Source of the DNA: an uncultured Gammaproteobacteria bacterium
GTDB lineage: Bacteria > Pseudomonadota > Gammaproteobacteria > Steroidobacterales > Woeseiaceae
Direction of reading: 5' to 3'
Length of the DNA stretch: 60,172 bases
NCBI GenBank assembly: GCA_938003715.1
Contig: CALKYK010000517.1
Coordinates: 1-60,172 of the forward strand
A program made the translations under genes and the position numbers. Each line of letters starts with the position of its first letter. The stretch's first letter is position 1. Positions 17,324 through 25,868 of this stretch are shown piece by piece. A model generated the notes under the pieces. That model ran no database searches. It was given only the letters and a program-made list of their open reading frames with translations, and was not told where the DNA came from.

Positions 17324-18808
17324 TCAGACCTCCACTTTCCTGCCGCGCAGCGCCAGCGCGAAGCACGTCAACGAGCCGATCGGGAACAGCCACGGCCACG
17401 CGAGCAGTGGCTCCGAGAAGTCGCCGCCGACGACCGGGTTCAGGATCTCCGGCTCGTTGATCAGCAGCACAACCGCGACACTGGCGATGACCGCCTTGCC
17501 CACGCCGCGCACCCGGTAGCGTGGTGCCGCCATGCTGAGCAGGAAGATGCCGAGCATCGGACCGTAGGTGTAGGTCGTCATCGAAAATGCGAGATTGACG
17601 AGATCGAGCTCGCTGGCCGAAAACTGCCAGGCCATGAATGCCAGCACCCCACCCCAGAAGATGACGAAGATGCGCGACAGCTTCAGAAGCCGTGTCTCGT
17701 CCGCGTCCGGTTCGACGAACGGCTGGTAGAACATCTGCAGCGACGTTTGCGAGAGTGCGGCGAGGATCGAGTCGAGACTCGAAATTGCCGCGCTCAGGAT
17801 GCCGGCGATGAGCAGACCCTTCAGACCGGTCGGAATCTCCGAGATGATGAATGCCGGGAACACGCGATCGCCCCGCTCCTCGACCAGCGGCGCCAGCGCT
17901 TCCGGCAGCGGCTGAAACTGGTAGAACGCGAACAGCCCGAGCCCGACGAATGTCATCAGCACCGGCACCGCTTCACCCAGCGTGCTCCAGAGCACGGCTT
18001 TCTGCGCTTCGCGGCGGTTCGGGCAGCACAGCAGTCTCTGCACGAACAGGTGATCGGTGCCGTATACCGCGACGTTCTGGAACGGCATCGCGATCAGCGC
18101 GGCCCAGAACGTGAAGGCGATGCGCGGGTCGGTGCTGAAATCGAACGTCTGGAACTTGTCGGCCGCCTGCCCGGCCGCCATCAGCGTCTCCCAGCCGTCG
18201 GGCAGGCCGCCGGCGACGAATACCAGGGCCGCTGCGCCGCCGGCAACCAGGATGAAGAACTGCACGAAGTCGGTCCAGATGACGGCAGCGATGCCGCCCA
18301 TCCACGTCCACAGCACGGCGAACGCCGCAATCAGCGCGATGCTCTCGGTCAGGCTCCAGCCTGTAATCAGTTCGAGCACCAGCGCGGTAGCGTAAACGCG
18401 AACGCCCTGCGCAAGAATGCCGCCCAGGAAAAACAGGCCGGCCGTCACACGCCCCACGATGTCGCCGAGGCGATCCGACATGTACTCGTAGGGGCTGTAG
18501 AACTCCTTTTCGTAGTACAGCGGCACGAGGTAGACGGCAACGATAATGCGCGCAATCACGCCGCCGATGGCGAGCTGCAGGTAGGTGAAATTCCCGTCGG
18601 CCGCGAACACGAGCGCCGGCACGCCGATGAACGTAACGGCGCTGATCGTCGTCGCGATCGTCGACGCCGTAACCGCGTACCAGGGCACGCTGCGCCCGCC
18701 CAGGAAAAAGTCGCGCGTCGACTTCTGCCGGCCTTTCAGGTGGTGGCCCACGATCGTCGTGCCGATGATGTAGGCAGCGACGATGGCCCAGTCGACGTAG
18801 CCGAACAC
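17324..18808 (-). CDS. Sodium:solute symporter (SSS family)
   Basis: 494 residues with about 13 hydrophobic segments. TM1-2 with GRSVPWYAVTASTIATTISA and the later LDSILAALSQTSLQMFYQP region are typical of the SGLT/SMCT-like SSS family with the LeuT fold. It imports a solute with Na+; sugar, iodide-like anion, monocarboxylate and amino acid substrates all occur in the family and cannot be told apart here. It starts 5 bases after the dioxygenase gene and ends 4 bases before amiD, so the three form an operon. Confidence 0.92.
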   Translation of the reverse strand: MFGYVDWAIVAAYIIGTTIVGHHLKGRQKSTRDFFLGGRSVPWYAVTASTIATTISAVTFIGVPALVFAADGNFTYLQLAIGGVIARIIVAVYLVPLYYEKEFYSPYEYMSDRLGDIVGRVTAGLFFLGGILAQGVRVYATALVLELITGWSLTESIALIAAFAVLWTWMGGIAAVIWTDFVQFFILVAGGAAALVFVAGGLPDGWETLMAAGQAADKFQTFDFSTDPRIAFTFWAALIAMPFQNVAVYGTDHLFVQRLLCCPNRREAQKAVLWSTLGEAVPVLMTFVGLGLFAFYQFQPLPEALAPLVEERGDRVFPAFIISEIPTGLKGLLIAGILSAAISSLDSILAALSQTSLQMFYQPFVEPDADETRLLKLSRIFVIFWGGVLAFMAWQFSASELDLVNLAFSMTTYTYGPMLGIFLLSMAAPRYRVRGVGKAVIASVAVVLLINEPEILNPVVGGDFSEPLLAWPWLFPIGSLTCFALALRGRKVEV

Positions 18809-18813
18809 GCGCT

Positions 18814-19608
18814 CTACTCCGCCACCACGGTGCGCCCGGCACCGTCGCCCGGGTACACGCGCCGGTTCGCGCCGGGATACGCGTAGCCGTTGATGAACAC
18901 GCGCCGGTACGACTGCGTCGTGTTCTCGAAACTCGCGTGCGCGGTATACGGCCCGAAGAACAGCGTGTCCCCCGGTTCCGCAGTAATCGTGACGGCGTCT
19001 TCCTCGCGAAACTGCGGCGGTCGCTTCAGCACCGCGTCCGGCTTGTCGTAGTCATGGTCACCGAAATCGACGCGACCCCACTTCGAGCTACCGGGAATGA
19101 ACTGCAGCGGCCCCGATTCCGGCGTCATCTCGTCGATGACGATCAGTGTCTGTACGAAACTGCCCGTGCCGTTCATGTCGCGCCAGGTGCCTGCGCCCTT
19201 GTCGCGATGCTGGATGTCCTGGTGCCAGCCGAAGATGACGCCGTCGCCCGGCCGCTTGAAATGCGCCTGCGACAGGAGCTGCTGCATTTCCCGGCTGCCG
19301 AGCAGCTGCGAACTGGGCACCGTGAGGCGCGGATCCTCGCCGATCGCGAGCAGATACTGCTGCGACCCTCCGGCCCAGACGACTCGCTTGATGACCTTCT
19401 GCCCGCGATGGCTGCCGAGCACGAAATGTGAGCCGTTGACCGGCCCGGTGACCTCCAGGCTGTCCGCAAGCTTCTCGAGAGCGTCGAAACATTCGCGCAT
19501 GCGCTCGATTTCGTCGCGGTCGAACAGTGCCCTGCGTTCGATCCATCCGGTGTCGAAGAATCGCCGGATCTCGTCCGCGTCCAGCCGCGCGTGCGCTTTC
19601 CCTGTCAT
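18814..19608 (-). CDS. Phytanoyl-CoA dioxygenase-family (PhyH) Fe(II)/2-oxoglutarate oxygenase
   Basis: About 264 residues from ATG 19608; in-frame ATGs at 19638 and 19665 would add 10 or 19 residues with no recognisable fold, so the start is uncertain. The iron site is visible: HxD in FGWHQDIQHRD and the distal His in GPYTAHASF, plus a nearby Arg for 2-oxoglutarate. PhyH-family enzymes hydroxylate very different small molecules (phytanoyl-CoA, ectoine, halogenated or aminated compounds), so the substrate is open. It is the first gene of the operon with the SSS symporter, which may import its substrate (inference). Confidence 0.88.
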   Translation of the reverse strand: MTGKAHARLDADEIRRFFDTGWIERRALFDRDEIERMRECFDALEKLADSLEVTGPVNGSHFVLGSHRGQKVIKRVVWAGGSQQYLLAIGEDPRLTVPSSQLLGSREMQQLLSQAHFKRPGDGVIFGWHQDIQHRDKGAGTWRDMNGTGSFVQTLIVIDEMTPESGPLQFIPGSSKWGRVDFGDHDYDKPDAVLKRPPQFREEDAVTITAEPGDTLFFGPYTAHASFENTTQSYRRVFINGYAYPGANRRVYPGDGAGRTVVAE

Positions 19609-19791
19609 TCCCGGGTTGTCACCCAAGGTTGGCGACATGTCAAGAACGGGCTGACGACGCGGCATCCCGTCGCAACAGAGTCTCCGTCAGCCTTGAATAC
19701 GTGTTTTCAACAGCATGGGAAGGATTCGTGCGCATACCGACGGCCCGGGCCGACCCATAAACTCGGTCCCTGATCATTGCTGGAGCCCGCC

Positions 19792-20316
19792 ATGAGCCGT
19801 CCGAGATTCGCCGTTATCCCGTTTGTCATGCTGCTGCTTGCGGCCTGTGGAACCCTCCCGGGTGTCAACACCGAGGTGTCGTACTGCTGCAGCCCGTCGG
19901 CCGAGCGGGTCCATACATATCGTGTCGAATTCGAGGGCATGCCGGAATTCCTAAAACCGATGCTGCGTGATGAGGCCAGCATCGTCCTGGCGGCCAAAGG
20001 CTTCGAGTACACCGAGCAGGAAGCCGACGCCGTCCTCCTCATGCAGTTCATCAATACACCACTCACGAACCAGGAAGCCGAACAGTACGCCGCCTGGGGC
20101 ACAATCGAACCGGGTGGCGAAGCGCATTTCATTGCTGAGGTACGAATGCGCATGACCGAAAGCGTAACCGGCGAGCAGCTCTTATCGGGCAGCATGCGAC
20201 GTGTGCACAGTATCTTCGAGGGTTCGTACATGCACGAGGCGCCGGCCAGGGCGGCTATGCGTCTGGCATTTCAGCGCCTGTTCGCCGAACTCGCGCCGGG
20301 CACTATATCCGATTGA
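19792..20316 (+). CDS. Lipoprotein, DUF4136-like
   Basis: 174 residues from ATG 19792. The N-terminus is a lipoprotein signal with the lipobox LLLAACG, so it is an envelope lipoprotein. The body (HTYRVEFEG, DEASIVLAAKGFEYTEQEADAVLLMQF, TGEQLLSGSMRRV) has the alternating pattern of DUF4136-type proteins: a short ageing-like repeat where each half ends in a conserved aromatic/strand. No enzymatic motif. It stands alone between divergent and convergent neighbours. Confidence 0.75.
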   Translation: MSRPRFAVIPFVMLLLAACGTLPGVNTEVSYCCSPSAERVHTYRVEFEGMPEFLKPMLRDEASIVLAAKGFEYTEQEADAVLLMQFINTPLTNQEAEQYAAWGTIEPGGEAHFIAEVRMRMTESVTGEQLLSGSMRRVHSIFEGSYMHEAPARAAMRLAFQRLFAELAPGTISD

Positions 20317-20579
20317 CCGACGTCGACGTCTGAAAGCACGAGGCCCCACCGACGCCCGTTCGAATGTCATTCTCTTGCTCCCGCCGATGCTCAACGGTGG
20401 ATACGCCACGTTAATTCTGAAAGTATGCGCTTACGATGCTTTTCTTAAGTATTTTCGAGGTTAGCCGGCCTCCATTCCATTGCCGGGCTCGTGCGATCGC
20501 GATCGATCTCCGCTAATCTCGGGTTACGGCCCGGAACCGATCTTCGGACAAGAACAAGCACACCAGAGGAGACCGAATC

Positions 20580-21017
20580 GTGCTCGACGAGAACAAACCA
20601 CCCGGCGCCCCGACGACGTCCATACAGCCGGCGCCGGTCCGGACGACGACCGTGACAACGCGCACCAGTATTCCGGAGCACCTTGAAAAAGACGAGACCT
20701 CCGCAACGGGAACGGTCATCGCGACGGACATGGTTTTTACCGGCGATCTCAACTCGGGCGAAAAGGTCCGGATAGACGGCACGGTCGAAGGCTCGATCGG
20801 TCGCGATATCCAGAGCGTCGTCGTTGGCAAGCGCGGCGGGGTAAAAGCGACGATCTGCGCGGCCAACGTTACGATCGAAGGACGCGTCGACGGCGATATT
20901 CACGGTGACAAGCTGGTCGAACTTAAAAGCACCGCCGTCGTACTGGGCAACGTGTACTGTTCGTGCATCCAGATCGAATCGGGTGCGAACCTGAACGGCA
21001 CGGTCACGATGGTTTAG
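20580..21017 (+). CDS. Bactofilin (polymer-forming cytoskeletal protein)
   Basis: 145 residues. A proline/threonine-rich disordered N-terminus (about 1-45) precedes a right-handed beta-helix of short repeats (GKVRIDGTVEGSIG-like turns: EKVRIDGTVEGSI, VTIEGRVDGDIHG, KSTAVVLGNVYCS), the bactofilin domain. Bactofilins self-assemble into filaments without nucleotide and help organise cell shape, stalks or wall enzymes. A peptidoglycan amidase (amiD) lies 3 kb away, but the two are not co-transcribed. The start is GTG 20580 with AGAGGAGA 7 bases upstream; ATG alternatives are too far in. Confidence 0.9.
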   Translation: MLDENKPPGAPTTSIQPAPVRTTTVTTRTSIPEHLEKDETSATGTVIATDMVFTGDLNSGEKVRIDGTVEGSIGRDIQSVVVGKRGGVKATICAANVTIEGRVDGDIHGDKLVELKSTAVVLGNVYCSCIQIESGANLNGTVTMV

Positions 21018-21027
21018 GCGAACCCGC

Positions 21028-22005
21028 TCAGTCCGACAACGTCCCGAGATCAAATCGCGATTCGACCGGTTTCGAATCCGGCCAGTTCGTGCGCCACACC
21101 TCCCTGGAGACGTCACCCACGTGAACCGGCGCACGCGTGAATCCCGGGCGGGGATCGCGCAGCGGTTCGACGACGGTGTCATAGCGGGGTACGACGAAGT
21201 ACGGAAAACTGTATCGCTCCGCGCCGGTCTTGTTGATGACCTTGTGCGGCGTCGATACGAAATAGCCCCCGGACCACAGTTCGAGCAGGTCACCGGTATT
21301 GACAACCAGTGCATCCGGTGGCGCCTGCACGGCAAGCCACTGGCCGGTCGTATGCGGTTTCAGCATCAGGCCGCCGACGTAGTCCGGCGCCAGTATCGTC
21401 AATACGTCGGTGTCCTTGTGCGGATGGATGCCGAAACCCTTGTCGTTGACACTCTGCGGCGGGTAGTGCAGCAGCGTCATGTTCGTCAGCGGCTTGTCGA
21501 AGTGAGCCAGAAACCAGGCCGGTTCCACGTCGAGAATCACGGCCATGGCCTCGAGCAGGGCGGTGGCTACCGCGTCACACGCTTGCCAGTACGCGAGCGT
21601 AGCCGGCCGCAGGTCTGCTGGCGAAGGTGGCCAGCGGTTCGGCCCGTACAGGTCGCATTCGTCCCGTATCGGGTCGTCGATATCGACCTCGAGGTGCAGC
21701 TTGTAGCCCTCGTAATTGTCGGCGCCGCCGCCACCCGTGTTCGGGCTGAAGAAACCGGTCGGAATATAGCCGCGATAGTTGTCGCGCGTAATCGAATCGC
21801 GAAGTTTCTGCTGGCGCGGCCGGCTGAAGTAGGCAACCACTGCGTTGCGCATGTTCGCGATCGTCTGCGCATCGATGCCGTGCCCGGTGACGTACATGAA
21901 GCCGACGTCGCGGCAGGCCGCTTCGATGCCGCCGACCGCCTTCGTACTGCGGTGTGCACTGCCCGCACGCAGTTCGCTGATGTCGACCAGGGGCAGATCC
22001 TGCAT
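21028..22005 (-). CDS. Isopenicillin N synthase-family Fe(II)/2-oxoglutarate oxygenase
   Basis: 325 residues. The N-terminal DIOX_N region (LPLVDISEL, CRDVGFMYVTGHGID) is followed by the jelly-roll core with HxD in GIHPHKDTDVLT, the distal His in STPHKVINK, and the RxS 2-oxoglutarate motif in AERYSFPYF. Bacterial members oxidise diverse small molecules; no substrate can be assigned. It starts 13 bases after the PQQ dehydrogenase gene without an obvious Shine-Dalgarno and is probably the last gene of the operon from 27331. It converges with bactofilin, 10 bases apart. Confidence 0.88.
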   Translation of the reverse strand: MQDLPLVDISELRAGSAHRSTKAVGGIEAACRDVGFMYVTGHGIDAQTIANMRNAVVAYFSRPRQQKLRDSITRDNYRGYIPTGFFSPNTGGGGADNYEGYKLHLEVDIDDPIRDECDLYGPNRWPPSPADLRPATLAYWQACDAVATALLEAMAVILDVEPAWFLAHFDKPLTNMTLLHYPPQSVNDKGFGIHPHKDTDVLTILAPDYVGGLMLKPHTTGQWLAVQAPPDALVVNTGDLLELWSGGYFVSTPHKVINKTGAERYSFPYFVVPRYDTVVEPLRDPRPGFTRAPVHVGDVSREVWRTNWPDSKPVESRFDLGTLSD

Positions 22006-22018
22006 TTGCTGTGCGCGG

Positions 22019-24112
22019 CTAGTCCGGGTCCAGGGTCAGGTGTGCCTGGCGAATGACATAGGCCTGTATCGCCTCCGCGTCCGCCGCCGACATGACGGTG
22101 TCGAACTTCGGCATGCCCCTGCCGAGGTAGGCGCCGTCGATGACGATCGCGTTCCACGTCTCGTGAGTCTCCGGACCTGCAAACCGGAGATCCGGAAACG
22201 AACCGTTACCGATCGTATCGTAGCCGTGACACCAGCTGCAGCGATCGAAATAGAGTACACGGCCGTGCTCCAGGATTTCGGCCGAAGCGGTGGTATCGGC
22301 AATGTCGGGGAACGGGTGGTCGGTGATCGTCGCGTCGGGCAATTCTGCGTCGCTGCCGAGCTTGTAGGTCAGTACGCGACCGACGGCATCGAGAAACGGG
22401 TTTGGCCCCGGATCGCCGGCGAACGAGCCGAGGCTGCCACCCCAGCCGCCGACGACCGTGACGTACTGTTCGCCGCCGACCGCGTAGGTAACGGGTGCCG
22501 CCTGGATCCCGGTTCCCGCATGCGCAGACCAGAGCTTTGCACCGTCATCGGCGCGATAGGCGGCGAACTCGCCCAGCGCGTCGCCCTGGAATACGAGGTT
22601 GCCGGCCGTCGACAACAGTCCCGCGTTCCAGCCGTCGCCGCCTTCGATGCGAAATGCTTCGGCCTTGCGCACCGGGTCCCAGGCGGAGACGCGCGCCGAG
22701 ACGTACGGGTGCGTCGCCACCTCCTCCGCCGGGACGTCGGCCACTGTCTTCCAGTCGATCGCGGTATTCAGGTGGCCATCGACGAAACGGAACTCCGCGG
22801 GCGTCGCGTACGGTTCGGACGTACCGATGACGGGAATGTAGACGAATCCGGTCCGCGGGCTGTAGCTCATCGGGTGCCAGTTGTGCCCGCCCCACGCACC
22901 GGGAAAGATGACCTGCATCGCGGCCTCGTAGCGCGCACCGGGTACTTCCACCGGCCGCCCCGTCCGCACGTCGACGTGCGTCGCCCAGTTGAGTGCCACG
23001 TAGGGCGCCGCGGAGATCAGCGTGCCGTCACGGCGGTCGATGACGTAGAAGAATCCATTCTTCGGCGCCTGCATCAGCACTTTGCGCGGCTCGCCGCCGA
23101 TTTCGAGGTCGGCGAGAATCATGTGCTGGGTCGCCGTGTAGTCCCACGTCTCGCCGGGCGTTGTCTGATAGTGCCAGCGATAGGCGCCGTCGTCGGGGTC
23201 GAGTGCGAGGATCGACGCGAGGAACAGGTTATCGCCGCCGCCAGGACTGCGGACTTCGCGGTTCCAGGGAGAGCCGTTGCCGACGCCGACGTACAAAAGG
23301 TCGAGCTCCGGGTCGTAGGCAAACGAATCCCATGCCGTTCCGCCGCCCCCGTATGTCCACCACTCGCCGGTCCACGTTTCGGCCGCCATGCGCATTGCGT
23401 CCGACTCGAATCCGTCGGCCGGATTGCCGGGCACGGTCCAGGTGCGCCAGATCTTCTCCCCGGTTTCGGCGTCGTAGGCCGTCACGTATCCGCGCACACC
23501 GTATTCGGCGCCGCCGTTGCCAATGATGACCTTGCCTTTGACGACTCGCGGTGCGCCGGTGATCGTGTACGGCGGTGTGCGATCTATCGTGTCGGCTTTC
23601 CATTCGACGGAGCCGGTCTCGCGATCGAGTGCGACCAGGTAGCCGTCGAAGGTCGCGACGTAAATCTTGTCGCCCCAGGCAGCGACGCCCCGATTCGGCA
23701 CGTCGCAGCACGCATACGCACCCCAGGCGCGCGGCGTCTGCGGATCGTACTGCCACAGCAATTCGCCGGTGACCGCATCGAGCGCGTAAACGACCGCCCA
23801 GGCGGCGGTGACGTAGATGACTCCGTCGATGACGAGCGGCGTCGCTTCCATCGATCGATTGGTTTCGATATCGAAGTACCAGGCGAGACCGAGGTCGGCG
23901 ACGTTGCCGTCGTTGATTGCCGCGAGCGGACTGAAGCGCTGCTCGTCGTAGGTCCGGCCATGCGACAGCCAGTTGTGCGGTTCCGTTTCGGCGTTTACGA
24001 GACGCTGGTCTGTTACGAGCGCACCGGCAGCGGATTCCGGCACATCGCGACTGCAGCCGGCGACCGCGAGCAACAGTATGAGGGTGTAAAACAGGGACGA
24101 CGAACAGCGCAT
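22019..24112 (-). CDS. PQQ-dependent quinohemoprotein alcohol dehydrogenase (lipoprotein)
   Basis: 697 residues. An eight-bladed propeller binds PQQ: the vicinal disulfide is in YACCDVPNRG, the calcium-site stretch is GVGNGSPWN, and the catalytic Asp lies in ETWDYTATQH. Residues 625-629 (CSWCH) bind heme c, with a probable axial Met667 in RGMPKF. This is the layout of type I/II quinohemoprotein alcohol dehydrogenases (QH-EDH, QbdA). Alcohols are oxidised in the periplasm and electrons pass through heme c. The signal ends LLAVAGCSRD, a lipobox, so the enzyme is probably membrane-tethered. Gaps of 15 and 13 bases place it inside the five-gene operon. PQQ biosynthesis genes are not in the window. 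Confidence 0.94.
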   Translation of the reverse strand: MRCSSSLFYTLILLLAVAGCSRDVPESAAGALVTDQRLVNAETEPHNWLSHGRTYDEQRFSPLAAINDGNVADLGLAWYFDIETNRSMEATPLVIDGVIYVTAAWAVVYALDAVTGELLWQYDPQTPRAWGAYACCDVPNRGVAAWGDKIYVATFDGYLVALDRETGSVEWKADTIDRTPPYTITGAPRVVKGKVIIGNGGAEYGVRGYVTAYDAETGEKIWRTWTVPGNPADGFESDAMRMAAETWTGEWWTYGGGGTAWDSFAYDPELDLLYVGVGNGSPWNREVRSPGGGDNLFLASILALDPDDGAYRWHYQTTPGETWDYTATQHMILADLEIGGEPRKVLMQAPKNGFFYVIDRRDGTLISAAPYVALNWATHVDVRTGRPVEVPGARYEAAMQVIFPGAWGGHNWHPMSYSPRTGFVYIPVIGTSEPYATPAEFRFVDGHLNTAIDWKTVADVPAEEVATHPYVSARVSAWDPVRKAEAFRIEGGDGWNAGLLSTAGNLVFQGDALGEFAAYRADDGAKLWSAHAGTGIQAAPVTYAVGGEQYVTVVGGWGGSLGSFAGDPGPNPFLDAVGRVLTYKLGSDAELPDATITDHPFPDIADTTASAEILEHGRVLYFDRCSWCHGYDTIGNGSFPDLRFAGPETHETWNAIVIDGAYLGRGMPKFDTVMSAADAEAIQAYVIRQAHLTLDPD

Positions 24113-24127
24113 GACGGATACCTCCGA

Positions 24128-24454
24128 TCAAGCCGCCGACTTGGAGAATACATTGATGATGAGGACGCCGGCGACGATCAGTGTAATGCCGGCAACGGCT
24201 GCAAAGTCGAGGCGCTGATCGAAGAGCACGAGGCCGGCCAGCGTAATCAGTGCGACGCCGGCGCCCGACCAGATCGCATAGGCGACGCCGACCGGTATCG
24301 TCTTCAATACGAACGACAGCGCGAAGAACGCCGTCGCGTAACCGACAATGACGATGACGCTCGGCCAGAGCTGCGTGAATTGCTCCGATGCTTTCAGGGC
24401 GCTCGTGGCGATGACTTCGGCAAGGATCGATATCGACAGGTAGAGGTAGCCCAT
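24128..24454 (-). CDS. emrE: SMR-family multidrug efflux transporter (EmrE-like)
   Basis: 108 residues with four membrane helices, the exact SMR size. The sequence follows E. coli EmrE closely: the essential Glu is residue 13 in ISILAEVIATSALK, and IPVGVAYAIWSGAGV and AGVLIINVFSK match TM3 and TM4. It exports cationic lipophilic compounds with protons as an antiparallel dimer. ATG 24454 is chosen because it begins directly at TM1; an upstream extension to 24574 overlaps the phosphatase and adds a non-membrane stretch. It lies between the broken phosphatase (22 bases) and the PQQ dehydrogenase. Confidence 0.93.
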   Translation of the reverse strand: MGYLYLSISILAEVIATSALKASEQFTQLWPSVIVIVGYATAFFALSFVLKTIPVGVAYAIWSGAGVALITLAGLVLFDQRLDFAAVAGITLIVAGVLIINVFSKSAA

Positions 24455-24476
24455 GATGAGTGCCTGCGTTCGGTAG

Positions 24477-25868
24477 TTAATGCTGCTCCGCTTGTGCCGG
24501 ATCGAGACCGAGATGCCGCGCGGCGATGGTGAAGACGTCCGCCTGGCGCATGTATTCCGGAAACGCGTCCACACCCGGCCCGCTCGCGTACACCGGCACC
24601 TGCACGCCGGAATGCTCTTCCCAGTCGGGCGAGTCGTTCGTTGCGTAGTTGATGCCCATGACGCCGCCCTCTGGTGTCACGAGGCGGATGAAGCGGCCCG
24701 GGCTCGCGTACTCCTGCGGTGCGAGCTCGCTGGTTTCCGGGACGATATGCGCTGCATGTCCGTGGTCGGCGGTGACGATCACCAGCGTTTCGGGATGTTC
24801 CTGCTGGTACGCAAGCGCGACGGCCAGGGCCTCGTCGAGCTGGCCGGTTTCACCAATGTGTCCGCACGCTTTCCAGTAGTGCGCCTGGTCATCTATGGAC
24901 GCGGACTCGACCATCAGCACGAAACCGCCGTCGTCATCGTGAAAACGAAGCGCCGCATCGGTCATTTCCGCGAGCGTGGGCATGCCCGCGAACCCGGGTT
25001 CGTCCTCGCAGGTGACGGGCGCCGGCCAGCGCACCTTGCCGTCCGTCTTCTGCACCTATTCGGCGACGGCCCCGTTCGTTCCGCGCAGGCGCACCGGCAT
25101 GATGCGCGGAGAGAACAGTCCCATCACGCGCGCGTGTGTATCGACGCTTGCCAATTCGCTCTTGTCGGTGAGTATCGTGAAGCCGCGCTCGCGCGCAGTG
25201 TCGAGCAGCGTTCGTTCATCGTCGGCCTCGACCTTTTGCGCGAAGTCCTCGTAGCCGCCGCCGAGCACGATGTCGACTTGTGATGCGACGATCTGCTCGG
25301 CCGTCGAGCCGCGACCGCCGACGGCGACGAAGTCCTTGGAACAATCGGTAGAGTATTGCGGGTGCGTCTCGTCCTCCTCGACCATGTTGCGCGGGCTCTG
25401 GCAGTAGCGCTGGTCGATGTGCGCGACGAACGCCGCGGGCGTCGCATCGGTGACCCGGGTCGTCGAGACGATGCCGGTCTGCAGGCCGGCTGCGCTCGCC
25501 AGTTCCATGATCGTGACCAGGTTCTCGTCCGTATTGGCAGCGGTGCTGACGCGGCCGATACTCGTGACGACACCGGTGGCGAGAGTTGTGGCGCCGCTTG
25601 CCGAATCCCCGACGTAAACCGGCACGGATGGATCGTGTTCCGCAACGGTCTGCACCTGCGCGACACCGCGGTACGGCATGCCGTCCATCACCAGCTGCCC
25701 GTCGCTGCCGACGAGGTAGTTCCTGGCCATCGTGATCTGCTGGTCGTCCATGCCGTCGCCGATGATCAGGATCAGCTTCCGCGCGGCGCCATCGGCCGGG
25801 GTTCGGTCGGGCGGCGAACCGCAGGCCGCGATGCAAAGAATTGCGAGCAACGCCGCAACAGCTCTCAC
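24477..25868 (-). pseudogene. Alkaline phosphatase (PhoA superfamily) interrupted by an in-frame amber codon
   Basis: The reading frame runs 25868 to 24477 with one TAG at 25058-25056. The first part (25868-25056) has a lipobox (ILCIAACG), the metal site LIIGDGMDD and the phosphorylated Ser in GDSASGATTLATG. The second part (25055-24477), in the same frame, holds the remaining ligands: VESASIDDQAHYWK, VTADHGHAAH and HSGVQVPVYASGPG. Together they make a complete enzyme of about 463 residues; the truncated first part would lack most zinc ligands and be inactive. A GTG directly after the stop could only start a tail. The gene begins GTG and overlaps the C69 gene by four bases (GTGA). Either a nonsense mutation or a consensus error. 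Confidence 0.88.

Noticed and set aside
21845..24532. 895-codon + strand open frame
   Set aside because: Antisense to the PQQ dehydrogenase and SMR genes; Arg/Val-rich filler sequence with no domain.
25056..25058. Amber codon read as pyrrolysine, given an MttB-family gene in the window
   Set aside because: The MttB homologue has no in-frame TAG, no pyl genes are visible, and alkaline phosphatases do not use pyrrolysine.
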